A DNA stretch of 44,363 nucleotides from NCBI RefSeq assembly GCF_024509555.1, contig NZ_JAMWEL010000019.1, forward strand, positions 1-44,363, read 5' to 3'. Under the pieces are notes generated by a model. That model searched no databases and had not been told where the DNA came from. It saw nothing but the letters and a program-made list of their open reading frames with translations. Of this stretch, positions 33,332-42,500 are shown piece by piece (position 1 is the stretch's first letter; every line of letters starts with the position of its first letter). The DNA is from Streptococcus suis. Lineage in GTDB: Bacteria > Bacillota > Bacilli > Lactobacillales > Streptococcaceae. Made by a program: the position numbers and the translations under genes.

Positions 33332-33752
33332 GTATGTGCAGGAAGTTTCCCTGCAAGACTTCGGTAAGGAATTCCGGCATGTCGCAGTCTGGAACAGACG
33401 ATTGAGGTCAACGGGTGGTCGCTTTTTTCCTAAAGATGGCCACTTGGACTTTAATCCCAAGCATTTGGAGGAGCAAGGTTTAGAAGTCTTTCGGAAGATT
33501 GTCCGCCACGAGCTTTGCCATTACCATCTCTACTATGAGAAGAAGGGCTATCGGCATGGGGATAAGGACTTCAAGGAACTGCTGGCTGCGGTGGACGGCC
33601 TGCGCTACGCTCCCAAACTGGAACAAACTGCCAAGCCGAGTTTGATTTACAGATGTCAGTCCTGTGGACAAGTCTACCAGCGCAAGCGCCGCATTGACCT
33701 AAAAAAATACCGATGTGGTAAGTGTAGGGGTAAACTCACTTTGAAAGAATAG
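33318..33752 (+). CDS. SprT-like zinc metalloprotease family protein
   Basis: A 144-residue member of the bacterial SprT/YdcK group. The HExxH zinc motif is present ([23 protein letters not shown], near residue 57), and a C-terminal zinc ribbon has two CxxC knuckles (CQSCGQVY and CGKCRGKL). SPRTN-type relatives cleave DNA-protein crosslinks; whether the bacterial protein does so is not established. It overlaps tex by 14 nt, so translation is coupled. The N-terminus is read from ATG 33318, with no strong ribosome site. Confidence 0.85.
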   Translation: MDLNKYVQEVSLQDFGKEFRHVAVWNRRLRSTGGRFFPKDGHLDFNPKHLEEQGLEVFRKIVRHELCHYHLYYEKKGYRHGDKDFKELLAAVDGLRYAPKLEQTAKPSLIYRCQSCGQVYQRKRRIDLKKYRCGKCRGKLTLKE

Positions 33753-33754
33753 AG

Positions 33755-33779
33755 AATCAGTCCTCGGGCTGATTTTTTT
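33755..33779 (+). terminator. Terminator after tex-sprT
   Basis: AATCAG (33755-33760) pairs with CTGATT (33769-33774), and CC/GG may extend the stem. A T run follows. Confidence 0.85.
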
Positions 33780-33790
33780 GGTGGGGATTG

Positions 33791-33799
33791 TGATATACT
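33791..33799 (+). promoter_or_regulatory. Promoter of the LiaX/PspC-like pair
   Basis: Extended -10 TGaTATACT (TATACT at 33794-33799), with ribosome site GAGGTGAG at 33811-33818. I cannot confirm a LiaR-type operator. Confidence 0.6.
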
Positions 33800-33821
33800 A
33801 GAATAGAATCGAGGTGAGTCT

Positions 33822-34583
33822 ATGACGCAAAAGAGAGAAGAACGCTTAATTGAGTTATATGAAAAAGGTGTCTTGACCAAGGAAGAGGCGCGTGCCTGTT
33901 TTAAGGAAATGAACCAAGAACCTGACTTTCTTTTTGTGGAAGAAAAAGAAAAATTGAATTTTTCCTTGCCAATTTTTAAAGTATTTGCCTCTTCTAAGTT
34001 GAAGCAAGCCTATACATTTGAAGGGATTGAGTCACTATTTTTAAAACTTTCTGAAGGGCGGCTGACCTTTGCAAAATCCAAGAACAATCAGCTTAGTGTG
34101 GAAATTTGTTACAATCAGGATGCACCTGAAGATAGACTTCCTCATCTTTATGTAGAAAAAAAATGTCTCTATTTTAGCAGTGGCTTGGCCTGTCGTTTGA
34201 CGATCAGCTTGCCACAGGAATGGATGTCCGTATTGGACTTGGAGTTGGGGCAGGCCGATGCTCGCTTGGATTATTTACCGTTTGAAGATATTTCCATCCG
34301 CAGTTCAAGGGATAAAAAACAACAGGATATCCGCTTGACGACTTGCGGTGGTTATCCACAACACTTGTTTGTGCAGCTTGTCCAGGCTCCTTTGACCTTA
34401 CAGACAGGAAAAGGTCAAGGGATTCAAGGTCAGATTGAGTCTACTTCTGGTCAGGTTTTTGTCAACCGAAAAAAGAAAGCCAGTCCCTACCAGTTTGAAA
34501 AATCGGGCAATGATTTACTCTTTATCAAGGCACAGACTGGACAAGGTGCTTTCTATGTGAAAGGAATAAAAGATGTCAATTGA
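33822..34583 (+). CDS. LiaX-like envelope-stress protein (DUF4097 type)
   Basis: A 253-residue protein with a short N-terminal helical module (EERLIELYEKGVLTKEEARA) like the SHOCT/DUF1707-style start of LiaX proteins, then a linker and a beta-rich domain from about residue 60. There, repeating short strands (SGLACRLTISLP, LGQADARLDYLPFEDISIRS) resemble the beta-helix of DUF4097 proteins. No signal peptide or membrane helix is seen. Enterococcal LiaX, encoded with a PspC protein, links antimicrobial peptide damage to the LiaFSR response. Here too a PspC gene follows, overlapping by 11 nt. The assignment rests on layout and context. Confidence 0.65.
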   Translation: MTQKREERLIELYEKGVLTKEEARACFKEMNQEPDFLFVEEKEKLNFSLPIFKVFASSKLKQAYTFEGIESLFLKLSEGRLTFAKSKNNQLSVEICYNQDAPEDRLPHLYVEKKCLYFSSGLACRLTISLPQEWMSVLDLELGQADARLDYLPFEDISIRSSRDKKQQDIRLTTCGGYPQHLFVQLVQAPLTLQTGKGQGIQGQIESTSGQVFVNRKKKASPYQFEKSGNDLLFIKAQTGQGAFYVKGIKDVN

Positions 34584-34845
34584 TTTGTATAAGCTAAGAC
34601 AGGGTAAGATTGTATCGGGTGTTCTTGCAGGGCTAGCCCATAAATTGGGCTGGGAAGCTTGGGTAACTCGTGTGCTTTTTATAGTTGCCCTGTTTTTAGG
34701 AAAAACTTCTCTGCTTACACTGGCACTTTATCTTGCAGGTGCTTACTTCCTGCCCTACAAGGAAGATAGGGATGCGGAACGTTATGGAACCGGTCCCCGA
34801 AAGATAAAGGATGCGGAGAAGATAAACAAGTCTTGGTTTAAATAA
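34573..34845 (+). CDS. PspC domain membrane protein (LiaY-like)
   Basis: A 90-residue protein. A PspC domain covers most of it: LYKLRQGKIVSGVLAGLAHK, then WVTRVLFIVALFLGKTSLLTL and ALYLAGAYFLPY, which form two membrane segments. A charged C-terminal tail of about 28 residues follows. PspC proteins act in envelope-stress sensing, and streptococcal members belong to LiaR-type regulons. Its start lies 11 nt inside the upstream gene, so translation is coupled. No LiaZ (holin-like) third gene follows. Confidence 0.85.
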   Translation: MSIDLYKLRQGKIVSGVLAGLAHKLGWEAWVTRVLFIVALFLGKTSLLTLALYLAGAYFLPYKEDRDAERYGTGPRKIKDAEKINKSWFK

Positions 34846-34846
34846 G

Positions 34847-34879
34847 AAAAAACTTGAGTTTTAAAAGCTCAAGTTTTTT
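34847..34879. terminator. Bidirectional terminator
   Basis: AAAAAACTTGAG (34847-34858) pairs perfectly with CTCAAGTTTTTT (34868-34879). It separates convergent pspC and manA. Confidence 0.94.
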
Positions 34880-34885
34880 AATGGC

Positions 34886-35827
34886 CTAATTTGCGTGGCT
34901 AGCGATGATTTCCATCTGGCCTGTAAATGTCCAATCCGTGACATCTGCGGGCAAGATAAAGTGGCTTCCTTTTTCAATAGGGTAGCTGGTTTCACCGACT
35001 TGGATGGCACCTTGGCCTTCTATGACACTGACGAGTAGGTAAGGGACGGTTTGCTCCATGTGGATTTCTCCCTTGGTTTGCCATTTATAGACAGAGAAGA
35101 AGGGATTAGAGACTAGGAGGGTAGTGTCGAGCTTGCCTACTTTGAGTTGGGCAGGTGTGGAATTAGCTACGGGACCGATTGTCAATACGTCGATAGACTT
35201 TTCAATGTGAAGTTCACGGAGGTTTCCAGCATCATCGCGGCGGTCAAAGTCATAGACTCGGTAGGTAGTATCGCTAGATTGTTGGGTTTCTAAAATCATG
35301 ATACCCTTGCCGATGGCGTGCATAGTACCACTAGGAACGAAGAAAAAGTCACCTTTTTTAACAGGTACATGGGTCAAGAGATTATCCCAATCCCCAGCTT
35401 GGATTTGTTGGCGGAGTTCTTCTTTGGATTGGGCATTGTGTCCATAAATAATCTCAGCTCCTTCCTCAGCTTCTAAAATGTACCAACATTCTGTCTTGCC
35501 GAGTTCGCCTTCATGAGCCAGACCGTAGTTGTCATCAGGGTGAACCTGAACGCTGAGCCAATCTTCAGCGTCTAGAATTTTGGTTAAGAGTGGAAAGACC
35601 GCGTCTTTAGGATTGCCAAATAAATGTTTTTCATTCTGATAGAGGTCATCAAGCCCACGCCCCTCATAGCGACCGTTTGAAACGGTAGTAACACCATTTG
35701 GATGAGCAGATATAGCCCAGCATTCACCAGTCTTTTCACTTGGAATGTCGTAGTGGTAGTTGGTTTTCAGGCGATTACCTCCCCAAATTTTTTCTTGCAT
35801 AACAGGTGTGAGAAATAATGGTTCCAT
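34886..35827 (-). CDS. manA: Mannose-6-phosphate isomerase, class I
   Basis: A 313-residue zinc enzyme interconverting mannose 6-phosphate and fructose 6-phosphate, linking mannose uptake and mannose-containing glycans to glycolysis. Zinc-site residues are visible in LSVQVHPDDNYGLAHEGELG near residue 92 (Gln, His) and FFVPSGTMHAIGKGIMILE near 160 (His), and the catalytic arginine is probably in YRVYDFDRRD near 190. The enzyme is short, as usual for Firmicute type I PMI. GAGAGGAG precedes the ATG. It is transcribed alone. Confidence 0.93.
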   Translation of the reverse strand: MEPLFLTPVMQEKIWGGNRLKTNYHYDIPSEKTGECWAISAHPNGVTTVSNGRYEGRGLDDLYQNEKHLFGNPKDAVFPLLTKILDAEDWLSVQVHPDDNYGLAHEGELGKTECWYILEAEEGAEIIYGHNAQSKEELRQQIQAGDWDNLLTHVPVKKGDFFFVPSGTMHAIGKGIMILETQQSSDTTYRVYDFDRRDDAGNLRELHIEKSIDVLTIGPVANSTPAQLKVGKLDTTLLVSNPFFSVYKWQTKGEIHMEQTVPYLLVSVIEGQGAIQVGETSYPIEKGSHFILPADVTDWTFTGQMEIIASHAN

Positions 35828-35933
35828 GGTATTCTCCTCTCAATTTCTATTTCTCTAGTATAGCAGACTTTAAGGGATAATAATACTGATAAAGCTAAAG
35901 TGTTTTTATATGTGAATAAAATATCTTAAAAAC

Positions 35934-35963
35934 TTGATTTTTCGGGGGGGGGGGGGGTATAAT
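35934..35963 (+). promoter_or_regulatory. Promoter with G14 tract in spacer
   Basis: -35 TTGATT (35934-35939), 18-nt spacer made of TTTC plus fourteen G residues (35944-35957), -10 TATAAT (35958-35963). The G run abuts the -10. One G fewer would give the ideal 17-nt spacing. Such runs slip during replication, so the promoter is a candidate on/off switch. Assembly or sequencing error in run length is possible. Confidence 0.75.
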
Positions 35964-35968
35964 ATAGC

Positions 35969-36152
35969 TACAGGAGTGAATTTATCCTGAGTAGCATTTT
36001 GGGTTAAATACTGGCGTTCCCAGAAATGAACTCCAAAAGCTAGAAAACTGGAGATCAGGCCTTCCTTCCTATTTAATCTATACCCCACTCATAGAAATTT
36101 CCGAGTTTGGTCTCTATGAAACAGTGAATTGCGCATATTCACTGTTTTTTTT
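35969..36152 (+). ncRNA. Probable small RNA of about 180 nt
   Basis: The 435-nt gap between manA and hprK holds a complete transcription unit without a credible reading frame. The promoter is at 35934-35963. A 5' hairpin, GCTAC-AGGA with TCCT-GA-GTAGC (35967-35995), is followed by internal hairpins CTGG/CCAG and CTCCA/TGGAG. A terminator AAACAGTGAAT with ATTCACTGTTT (36119-36147) and T8 ends it. The longest ATG frame on the plus strand is five codons. I could not match it to 6S, tmRNA, tracrRNA or a T-box. A regulatory sRNA is the simplest reading. Confidence 0.6.
36119..36152 (+). terminator. Terminator of the small RNA
   Basis: An 11-bp perfect stem (36119-36129 with 36137-36147), loop TGCGCAT, T run 36145-36152. 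Confidence 0.93.
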
Positions 36153-36226
36153 GCCATACTTTGGAATAGAATTAACTAAGTTTTCATTGAAAAACAATGC
36201 TTGTTTCGCCCCCAACCCCTTGCTTG

Positions 36227-36235
36227 TGGTATAAT
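36227..36235 (+). promoter_or_regulatory. hprK promoter (extended -10)
   Basis: TGgTATAAT (TATAAT at 36230-36235); no -35 match at 17 nt. Confidence 0.7.
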
Positions 36236-36262
36236 ATAATAAAACTGAAAGTGAGGGCAGAT

Positions 36263-37195
36263 ATGACAGTTTATGTAAAAGAATTGCTTGAAAATTTACG
36301 AATTGAAAGTGCTTACAGTACGGAGGAACTGCTCCAAAAAGAGATTACGACGTCTGATATTACACGTCCTGGATTGGAGATGACGGGCTACTTTGATTAT
36401 TATTCACCCGAGCGTATTCAGCTCATGGGCATGAAAGAGTGGTCTTATTTGATGGCTATGACAGCCCATAACCGCTACCAAGTGCTCTCGCAGATGTTTC
36501 AACCAGAAACGCCTGTAATTATTGTGGCGCGTGGTTTGGAAATCCCAGAGGAGATGTATCGTGCAGCTAAGGAGAAGAAGATTGCTATTTGCCGGAGCAA
36601 GACTGCGACCAGCCGTCTATCAGGGGAATTGTCTTCCTATCTAGATAGCCGACTTGCTCAGCGGACCAGCGTTCATGGTGTCTTGATGGATATTTACGGG
36701 ATGGGTGTTCTTATCCAAGGTGATTCTGGTATCGGTAAGAGTGAGACCGGGCTTGAATTGGTCAAGCGTGGTCATCGCTTGGTGGCGGATGACCGAGTTG
36801 ATGTTTTTGCCAAAGATGACGTGACCCTTTGGGGAGAGCCTGCGGAAATTCTTCGCCACTTATTAGAAATCCGTGGTGTCGGTATTATCGATATCATGAG
36901 CTTGTATGGTGCCAGCGCCGTTAAGGATTCATCAGAAGTTCAGTTGGCTGTCTATCTGGAAAATTATGAAACGGGCAAGGTCTTTGATCGTCTTGGGAAT
37001 TCTGGTGATACTATTGAAATTGCTGGCATTTCTATTCCACAAATTCGCATCCCAGTTAAGACAGGTCGAAACATTTCAGTGGTTATCGAGGCTGCAGCCA
37101 TGAACTACCGTGCCAAGCAAATGGGGTATGACGCAACGAAAATTTTTGAAGAGCGTCTAGGTAATCTTATCGAGCAGAATAGGGAAGAGGGCTAA
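36263..37195 (+). CDS. hprK: HPr kinase/phosphorylase
   Basis: A 310-residue hexameric enzyme that phosphorylates HPr at Ser46 when glycolytic intermediates are high and removes the phosphate when they are low. It thereby drives CcpA-dependent catabolite repression. The P-loop is [19 protein letters not shown] near residue 154, followed by VADDRVD and the capping [11 protein letters not shown] near 203. ATG 36263 has GAGGG 6 nt upstream and the usual family N-terminus. It is the first gene of hprK-lgt-DUF948-YtxH. Confidence 0.95.
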   Translation: MTVYVKELLENLRIESAYSTEELLQKEITTSDITRPGLEMTGYFDYYSPERIQLMGMKEWSYLMAMTAHNRYQVLSQMFQPETPVIIVARGLEIPEEMYRAAKEKKIAICRSKTATSRLSGELSSYLDSRLAQRTSVHGVLMDIYGMGVLIQGDSGIGKSETGLELVKRGHRLVADDRVDVFAKDDVTLWGEPAEILRHLLEIRGVGIIDIMSLYGASAVKDSSEVQLAVYLENYETGKVFDRLGNSGDTIEIAGISIPQIRIPVKTGRNISVVIEAAAMNYRAKQMGYDATKIFEERLGNLIEQNREEG

Positions 37196-37196
37196 T

Positions 37197-37973
37197 ATGG
37201 ATCCAATTGCCATTCGATTAGGACCTTTAGAAATACGTTGGTACGCCATCTGTATCTTGCTAGGTTTGGTCTTGGGTGTTTACCTGGCGACTAAGGAAGC
37301 TCCTCGAAAAAAGATTTTGCAAGATGATATTATAGACTTTATCTTACTGGCCTTTCCTCTTTCCATCATCGGAGCTAGGATTTATTACGTAGCATTTACT
37401 TGGAGCGAATACAAGGATAATCTCTTGTCTGTCTTTGCCATTTGGAATGGTGGCATTGCTATCTATGGCGGTTTAATTACAGGGGCAATTGTTCTATATT
37501 TCTTCACTCGGCATCGTTTTATCAATACGCTAGATTTTCTGGATGTGGTGGCTCCTTCAGTCATGATCGCTCAAGCCATTGGACGTTGGGGGAATTTCTT
37601 TAACCAGGAGGCCTATGGTAAGTCAGTGGAGAGTTTGGACTATTTGCCAGCCTTTATCCGTGACCAGATGTATATTGAAGGAGCTTATCGTCAGCCGACT
37701 TTCTTGTTTGAAAGCTTATGGAATCTACTTGGTTTTGGCTTGATTTGTGTCCTACGTAGAAGGACTCGCCTGCTCAAGCAGGGTGAAATCACAGCCTTTT
37801 ACCTGATTTGGTATGGTTTTGGTCGCCTCTTGATAGAAGGCTTGCGGACAGATAGCCTCATGTTCTTGGGAATCCGTGTTTCCCAATGGCTATCTGGTAT
37901 TCTAATTCTCGTCGGAATTAGCATGGTTGTGGTGCGGAGAAGAAAATCTTCTATTCCATTTTATCAATCATAA
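37197..37973 (+). CDS. lgt: Prolipoprotein diacylglyceryl transferase
   Basis: A 258-residue membrane enzyme that transfers diacylglycerol from phosphatidylglycerol to the lipobox cysteine, the first step in lipoprotein maturation. The signature [13 protein letters not shown] is near residue 135. The N-terminal motif [18 protein letters not shown] and [13 protein letters not shown] near 84 also match. One nucleotide separates it from hprK, and GAAGAGGG inside hprK is the ribosome site. Its clients include the lipoproteins encoded at 9117 and 9786. Confidence 0.95.
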   Translation: MDPIAIRLGPLEIRWYAICILLGLVLGVYLATKEAPRKKILQDDIIDFILLAFPLSIIGARIYYVAFTWSEYKDNLLSVFAIWNGGIAIYGGLITGAIVLYFFTRHRFINTLDFLDVVAPSVMIAQAIGRWGNFFNQEAYGKSVESLDYLPAFIRDQMYIEGAYRQPTFLFESLWNLLGFGLICVLRRRTRLLKQGEITAFYLIWYGFGRLLIEGLRTDSLMFLGIRVSQWLSGILILVGISMVVVRRRKSSIPFYQS

Positions 37974-37982
37974 GGAGAAAAT

Positions 37983-38396
37983 ATGATTATTGAAATTTCT
38001 GTCTTAATAATTGCTCTGTCAATCGCAGCAGTAGCAGTTTATATTGTTTTGTTATTGAAAAAGTTGGGGACTGTGACGGACGAGGCCCAACAAACCCTTA
38101 AGGTCTTGACCAGTGATGTCAATGTGACGCTCTACCAGACCAATGAACTTTTGGCCAAGACCAATGTGTTGGTGGAAGATGTCAATGGTAAGGTTTCCAC
38201 TTTAGATCCTCTATTTGTCGCAGTGGCGGACTTATCAACCTCCGTGTCAGACTTGAATGCTTCGGCGCGTGATTTGACAGTCAAAGCCAAGTCGGCCGGT
38301 GCTAATACTGTTAAAGCTGGCGGAGCCCTCTCCGCCTTGTCAACTATCTCATCTCTCTTAGGTAAGAAAGGAGAAAAAAATGGTAAAAAAATCTAG
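37983..38396 (+). CDS. DUF948 membrane-anchored protein
   Basis: A 137-residue protein with one N-terminal membrane helix (ISVLIIALSIAAVAVYIVLL) and a long helical, probably coiled-coil, region rich in Val, Thr, Asp and Leu (TVTDEAQQTLKVLTSDVNVT and on), the DUF948 layout. Function unknown; possibly a membrane-associated stress or envelope protein. AAGGAG precedes the ATG 9 nt after the lgt stop. It overlaps the YtxH gene by 17 nt. Confidence 0.85.
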   Translation: MIIEISVLIIALSIAAVAVYIVLLLKKLGTVTDEAQQTLKVLTSDVNVTLYQTNELLAKTNVLVEDVNGKVSTLDPLFVAVADLSTSVSDLNASARDLTVKAKSAGANTVKAGGALSALSTISSLLGKKGEKNGKKI

Positions 38397-38895
38397 TGTC
38401 TTAACTAGTCTTTTGTTAGGTGTAGCAGGTGGCGCTGCAGCGGCAGCCTTTCTAGCAAGTAAAACTGGTAAATCAGTGAAAGAAAAGGTAGTCAACTTTG
38501 CCAATGACTACAAGGAAAATCATGAGGAAATCAATGCTGATTTGGTCAACAAGGCTCAGGATTTAGGTAAACAAGCTACAGACCGTTTCACAGAAGTCAA
38601 AACTCAACTGGAAACTGGTGAATTGACTGTTGAAGATTTGGTCAAGTCAGGTAAGGAAAAATCTGTTGAAACCTTCGAGCAAATCAAGGAAAAGATTGCA
38701 GGACAAAACCTGACCACTGCGGATATTTTGGAAGCCATTAAGGCTAAGACTGTCAAGGCACCGACGGTAGATGTGACTGAGGAAGTTGAGGATGCTGTTG
38801 TTGTATCTGAAGATATTGAAATTGACTTAGTGGTTCCAGTTGTTGAAAATGAGCAAGGGGATGCAAGCACTGAAGAGATTACTCGAGATTTCTAA
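38380..38895 (+). CDS. YtxH-like general stress protein
   Basis: A 171-residue protein of the YtxH type, with an N-terminal hydrophobic Gly/Ala helix (LLLGVAGGAAAAAFLASKTG) followed by a long charged helical region and an acidic C-terminus rich in Glu, Asp and Val. Bacillus YtxH is SigB-controlled; the streptococcal role is unknown. GAAAGGAG lies before the start, inside DUF948, so the two are coupled. It is the last gene of the hprK operon. No strong terminator follows at once. Confidence 0.85.
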   Translation: MVKKSSVLTSLLLGVAGGAAAAAFLASKTGKSVKEKVVNFANDYKENHEEINADLVNKAQDLGKQATDRFTEVKTQLETGELTVEDLVKSGKEKSVETFEQIKEKIAGQNLTTADILEAIKAKTVKAPTVDVTEEVEDAVVVSEDIEIDLVVPVVENEQGDASTEEITRDF

Positions 38896-39417
38896 AGGGA
38901 GAAATTAGGTATCGGAGTCTATTTATACTACCAAATCTAAACCTATTTACTCCCTTAAATCTAATCAAATAAGCAGTCTTGTTTTGAAAAATTACTTTTC
39001 AAAGGTTTTATATCAGGTATCTGTATGGATCAAAAGTTAGATAAACAATTATAAGCAAAGGATTTAGTTCTGTACTGAGCAGGGCTAAGTCCTTTTATAT
39101 TTTCGGTAATAGGTTTGGTGGAGAACAGATACTATCACTTGAATTTATAGGGTTTGAATTATGAAAAGGATAGTGTCCATAGTTTGTTTTAGTAACTTGC
39201 TCTCGAAATAGCTCTAGAGTTCTCAAATTGATTTAAATATGTCCTGTTTGTAATTCAGTTTACTATAAAATTCCAAATCTTTATTTGTTTCTTATGAAAA
39301 TGATAACCTAATGCTCAGACATATCATTCTATATGGCTTTAACAGTTAGTGTTCCAGCCACTGAAATCTGATGATGAGTTGAAAAGAATAATTAGTAGGC
39401 TCTATTTATCAAAATTC
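38896..39417. other. Gene-poor stretch before nanA
   Basis: About 520 A+T-rich nt with no convincing gene; the longest plausible ATG frame is 16 codons (39161) without a ribosome site. It holds a weak hairpin (about 38974-38997, TTTGAAAA/TTTTCAAA) and a better terminator at 39057-39101. It could be a degraded gene, but I see no recognisable remnant. Confidence 0.6.
39057..39101 (+). terminator. Terminator, probably ending the hprK operon
   Basis: AAAGGATTTAG (39057-39067) pairs with CTAAGTCCTTT (39085-39095) with one wobble, then TATATTTTC. It lies 160 nt past the YtxH gene. Confidence 0.75.
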
Positions 39418-39447
39418 AGTAAGCGTTTGCAAAAATCACTTGCAAAC
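39418..39447 (+). promoter_or_regulatory. Candidate cre site and palindromic operator before nanA
   Basis: AGTAAGCGTTTGCA (39418-39431) fits the CcpA cre consensus WTGNAARCGNWWWCA with about two mismatches. Overlapping it is a perfect inverted repeat, GTTTGCAA (39425-39432), 7 nt, TTGCAAAC (39440-39447), whose right arm is the -35 region. Binding here would block RNA polymerase. Confidence 0.6.
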
Positions 39448-39468
39448 TCTCCTTTTAAATGTTAATAT
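39440..39468 (+). promoter_or_regulatory. nanA promoter candidate
   Basis: -35 TTGCAA (39440-39445), 17-nt spacer, -10 TAATAT (39463-39468). The ribosome site AGGAGG lies before ATG 39517. Confidence 0.5.
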
Positions 39469-39516
39469 ATCATTGAGACAATATATCAAACAAAGTGAGA
39501 AGCATAGGAGGAAAAT

Positions 39517-42500
39517 ATGGCTGAAAAATATTCAAGTGTAAAACCAGTAACAAAGGTTGCACTCTTCTCAAGTGTAATCTTGGCATCGTTTGTGGTATCG
39601 CAACAAGGTGCATTAGCGGAAGAAACGACAGGTACTCCTGAAGGAGGAACGGTCTCTGCAGTTACCAATGGGACTACAAATTCTACTGTAGCCACTGCAT
39701 CTGAAACCAGTGGCAGTTCGGAGACTGTTACCGAGGAAGCCCCGGCTAGTGAAACACCAGCATCTACTACAGAAGCTCCAAAAGAAAACACATTAGAAGT
39801 GGATCCTACAACTCTACCAAAGAGCTTGGTTGGGCAAGAATTTACCAGTGCTGAAGAGGTTCGTCTGGATAATATTCAATTAGATAGCTCTAAGAAACGT
39901 CATGAATTGACAGAAGCAGAAACAAGTAAAGTCAAAGAAACTAGCTCAGGAACTATCTATCTTGAATATGCTGGACAACCTGCTTCAGGACAGAATTTCT
40001 ATAATTTGTTTTCTTTATCTAGTACAACTCAAAATAATGAATATACAAACATATATATAAATAATGGTGTAGCTGGTATTGAATCACGTCTACAAAGTAA
40101 CTCTGGCAATGACCGTGTCTTAAGATTAAATTCAGGTGGTTATCGGGCTAATAACGGGGAATGGAATGCCTTAGCTGTTACCTATAACCAGAATGAAAAT
40201 AGTTCACTAGCAGTCAATCTATACCTTAATGGTGAACTGGTTGGAACTGGTACTGCTAGTCAAGACATCTTTGGGAATGGATTGGATAAGGCACAGCTTG
40301 GTGAAACCAAACGTGGTACACAAAATGTCTGGGCACCTGGATTCCTTTCTGTCAATAATTTTACAGTCTACAATCGTGCCTTGACGGCTGAGGAGATTGC
40401 TGAACGTTCTGCCCTATTTGTTCGTCGGGACTATCCGCTTATCAAAGAAGAAGGCTCTGAGATTACAGAGAAGATTACTGTTTTTGAAGGCGGTCGTTCG
40501 GGACAAAAGAATCCAGAAAATGGAGTAGCAAGTTTCCGTATTCCAGCACTTTTGAAGACAGATAAGGGCACCTTGATTGCTGCTACGGACCAACGTCATG
40601 ATCATTATAGTGACTGGGGGAATATCGCCCAAGTTGTTAAACGCAGTACAGACCAAGGTGCAACATGGGGCTCGACAATCAAAATTGTTGACCTACGAGA
40701 AAATCCTAGAGCGACAGATAAGAATCAAGGTACGCCGCTGACCATTGATACTGCCCTTGTACAAGACCCAACGACCAAACGGATTTTTGCGATCTATGAT
40801 ATGTATCCAGAAGGCAGGGCCCTTTTTGGAGCACCAAATACTTATGAAGCAGAGTATACGGTGGTAGATGGCAAGCACTACCTCAATCTTTATAAGGCTG
40901 GTGAAACAGCACCATATCTCTTGAAAGAGGATGGTCGTGTCTACACACCAGCTGGTGAAGCAACAGAATACCGTGTTAATATCCAGGATACTAGTGCTGC
41001 CTATGCCAATATCGGGGATATTTACCAAGGAACAGGAACAGAGCCAATCGGCAATATCTATTTCCAAACGCAAAAAACAGCACCATTTAGAACCGCGCTA
41101 GCAAACTTTATCTGGATGTCCTATAGTGATGATGATGGTGTGACCTGGTCACATCCAAAAGACATTACACCAAATCTCAAGAAACCACATATGAAATTCT
41201 TGGGCTTGGGTCCAGGTACAGGTATTGTGCTTCATACTGGTGAACATGCAGGTCGATTGGTTGTTCCAGCTTATTCATTGAGCTACACAGGAGGTATGAA
41301 TTCACAATCAGCACTAGTCTTCTACTCTGACGATCATGGTGAAACCTGGCATGCAGGTAAGTCCTTCAACGACGGTCGCCGTTTAGCTAATGGAACTGTT
41401 CTTGAATCTTCTACCATGAACAACGGTAGTGAGATTGGTACAGAGGCGACGATTGTTCAATTGAATAATGGACAGATTAAGATGTTTATGCGTGGTAAGA
41501 AAGGTGCCGTTCGCATGGCTACCTCTACTGATGGAGGAGCAAGCTGGATTAACGAAGTTGAACTTTTCCAAGAAGTTCCAGATCCATATGTTCAGCTATC
41601 AGCTATTCGCATTGTACGCAACGGTAAAGAGTATGTCTTGTTGTCCAACGCCAATGGTCCTGGTACACAAAGGATGGACGGATACATTCGTATTGCCGAA
41701 GTTCAGGCGGATGGTAGTCTCGTCTGGATTCATCATCAAATGGTTCAGGATGGCGAATTTGCCTATAACTCCATCCAACACCTAGGTGGCGATGATTTTG
41801 GTCTTCTCTATGAACATAAGACTGGAGACCAGAACTGGTACAGCCTCTACTACAAAAAATTCAACTGGAACTACCTTACTCAAGAAACACCAGGTCGTCC
41901 ACAAAGTAGCGTGACATCTGTTGATTTCTATGAGAATAATTACATCGGTTTGAATTTTGAAAACGATATCCTAGCCCTCAATAATCCAAGCCTTCGTCTC
42001 TCCAATGGCAATGTGGCTGAGTTTGTTTCACAACTCGACAGCAAGAGATTGCTTTATCGCATTACAGATGCGGATAAGGGAGCAGCCATTCTCGATGTTG
42101 CTAGTGGAAGCTTGACCAATATTAATAAGCTACCAGTGTCCATTGCTACCCTCTTGACAAAAGATGGTGATAAGTATCTTTCTAAAGTCAATGGACGTAC
42201 TGTTAAGATCAGTGGTGAGGACGTCTATGAAGATGGTCGTGGTTTTGGTCTGGCAAATCTCATGGACGGCAACAAGTCAACCGTTTCCGAATTGCGTTGG
42301 GAAACTGCTAACAACCCAGCTATTACTCTGCCACAAACCATTACCCTTCGTTTGAAAAATGAGAAGGACTTGCATTCATTACTCATTACCAAACGTACGC
42401 CTGGGAATGGTACCATGACCAAGTATCAAGTCAAGGCTTATTTAGGAGACCAACAAGTCTTTGATACAGGTGAGAAGTCTGTTGCCTTTGCGACAGCTGA

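Noticed and set aside
35906..36088. 60-codon minus-strand frame across the small RNA and G tract
   Set aside because: It would read the G tract as a proline run, lacks a ribosome site, and runs opposite to a well-formed promoter and terminator.
35964..36152. 6S RNA or tracrRNA
   Set aside because: The 5' and 3' parts do not form one long bulged helix as in 6S, and no repeat/anti-repeat or CRISPR array is present in the window.
39161..39211. 16-codon frame beginning MKRIVS in the stretch before nanA
   Set aside because: No ribosome site or promoter; expected by chance in A+T-rich DNA.
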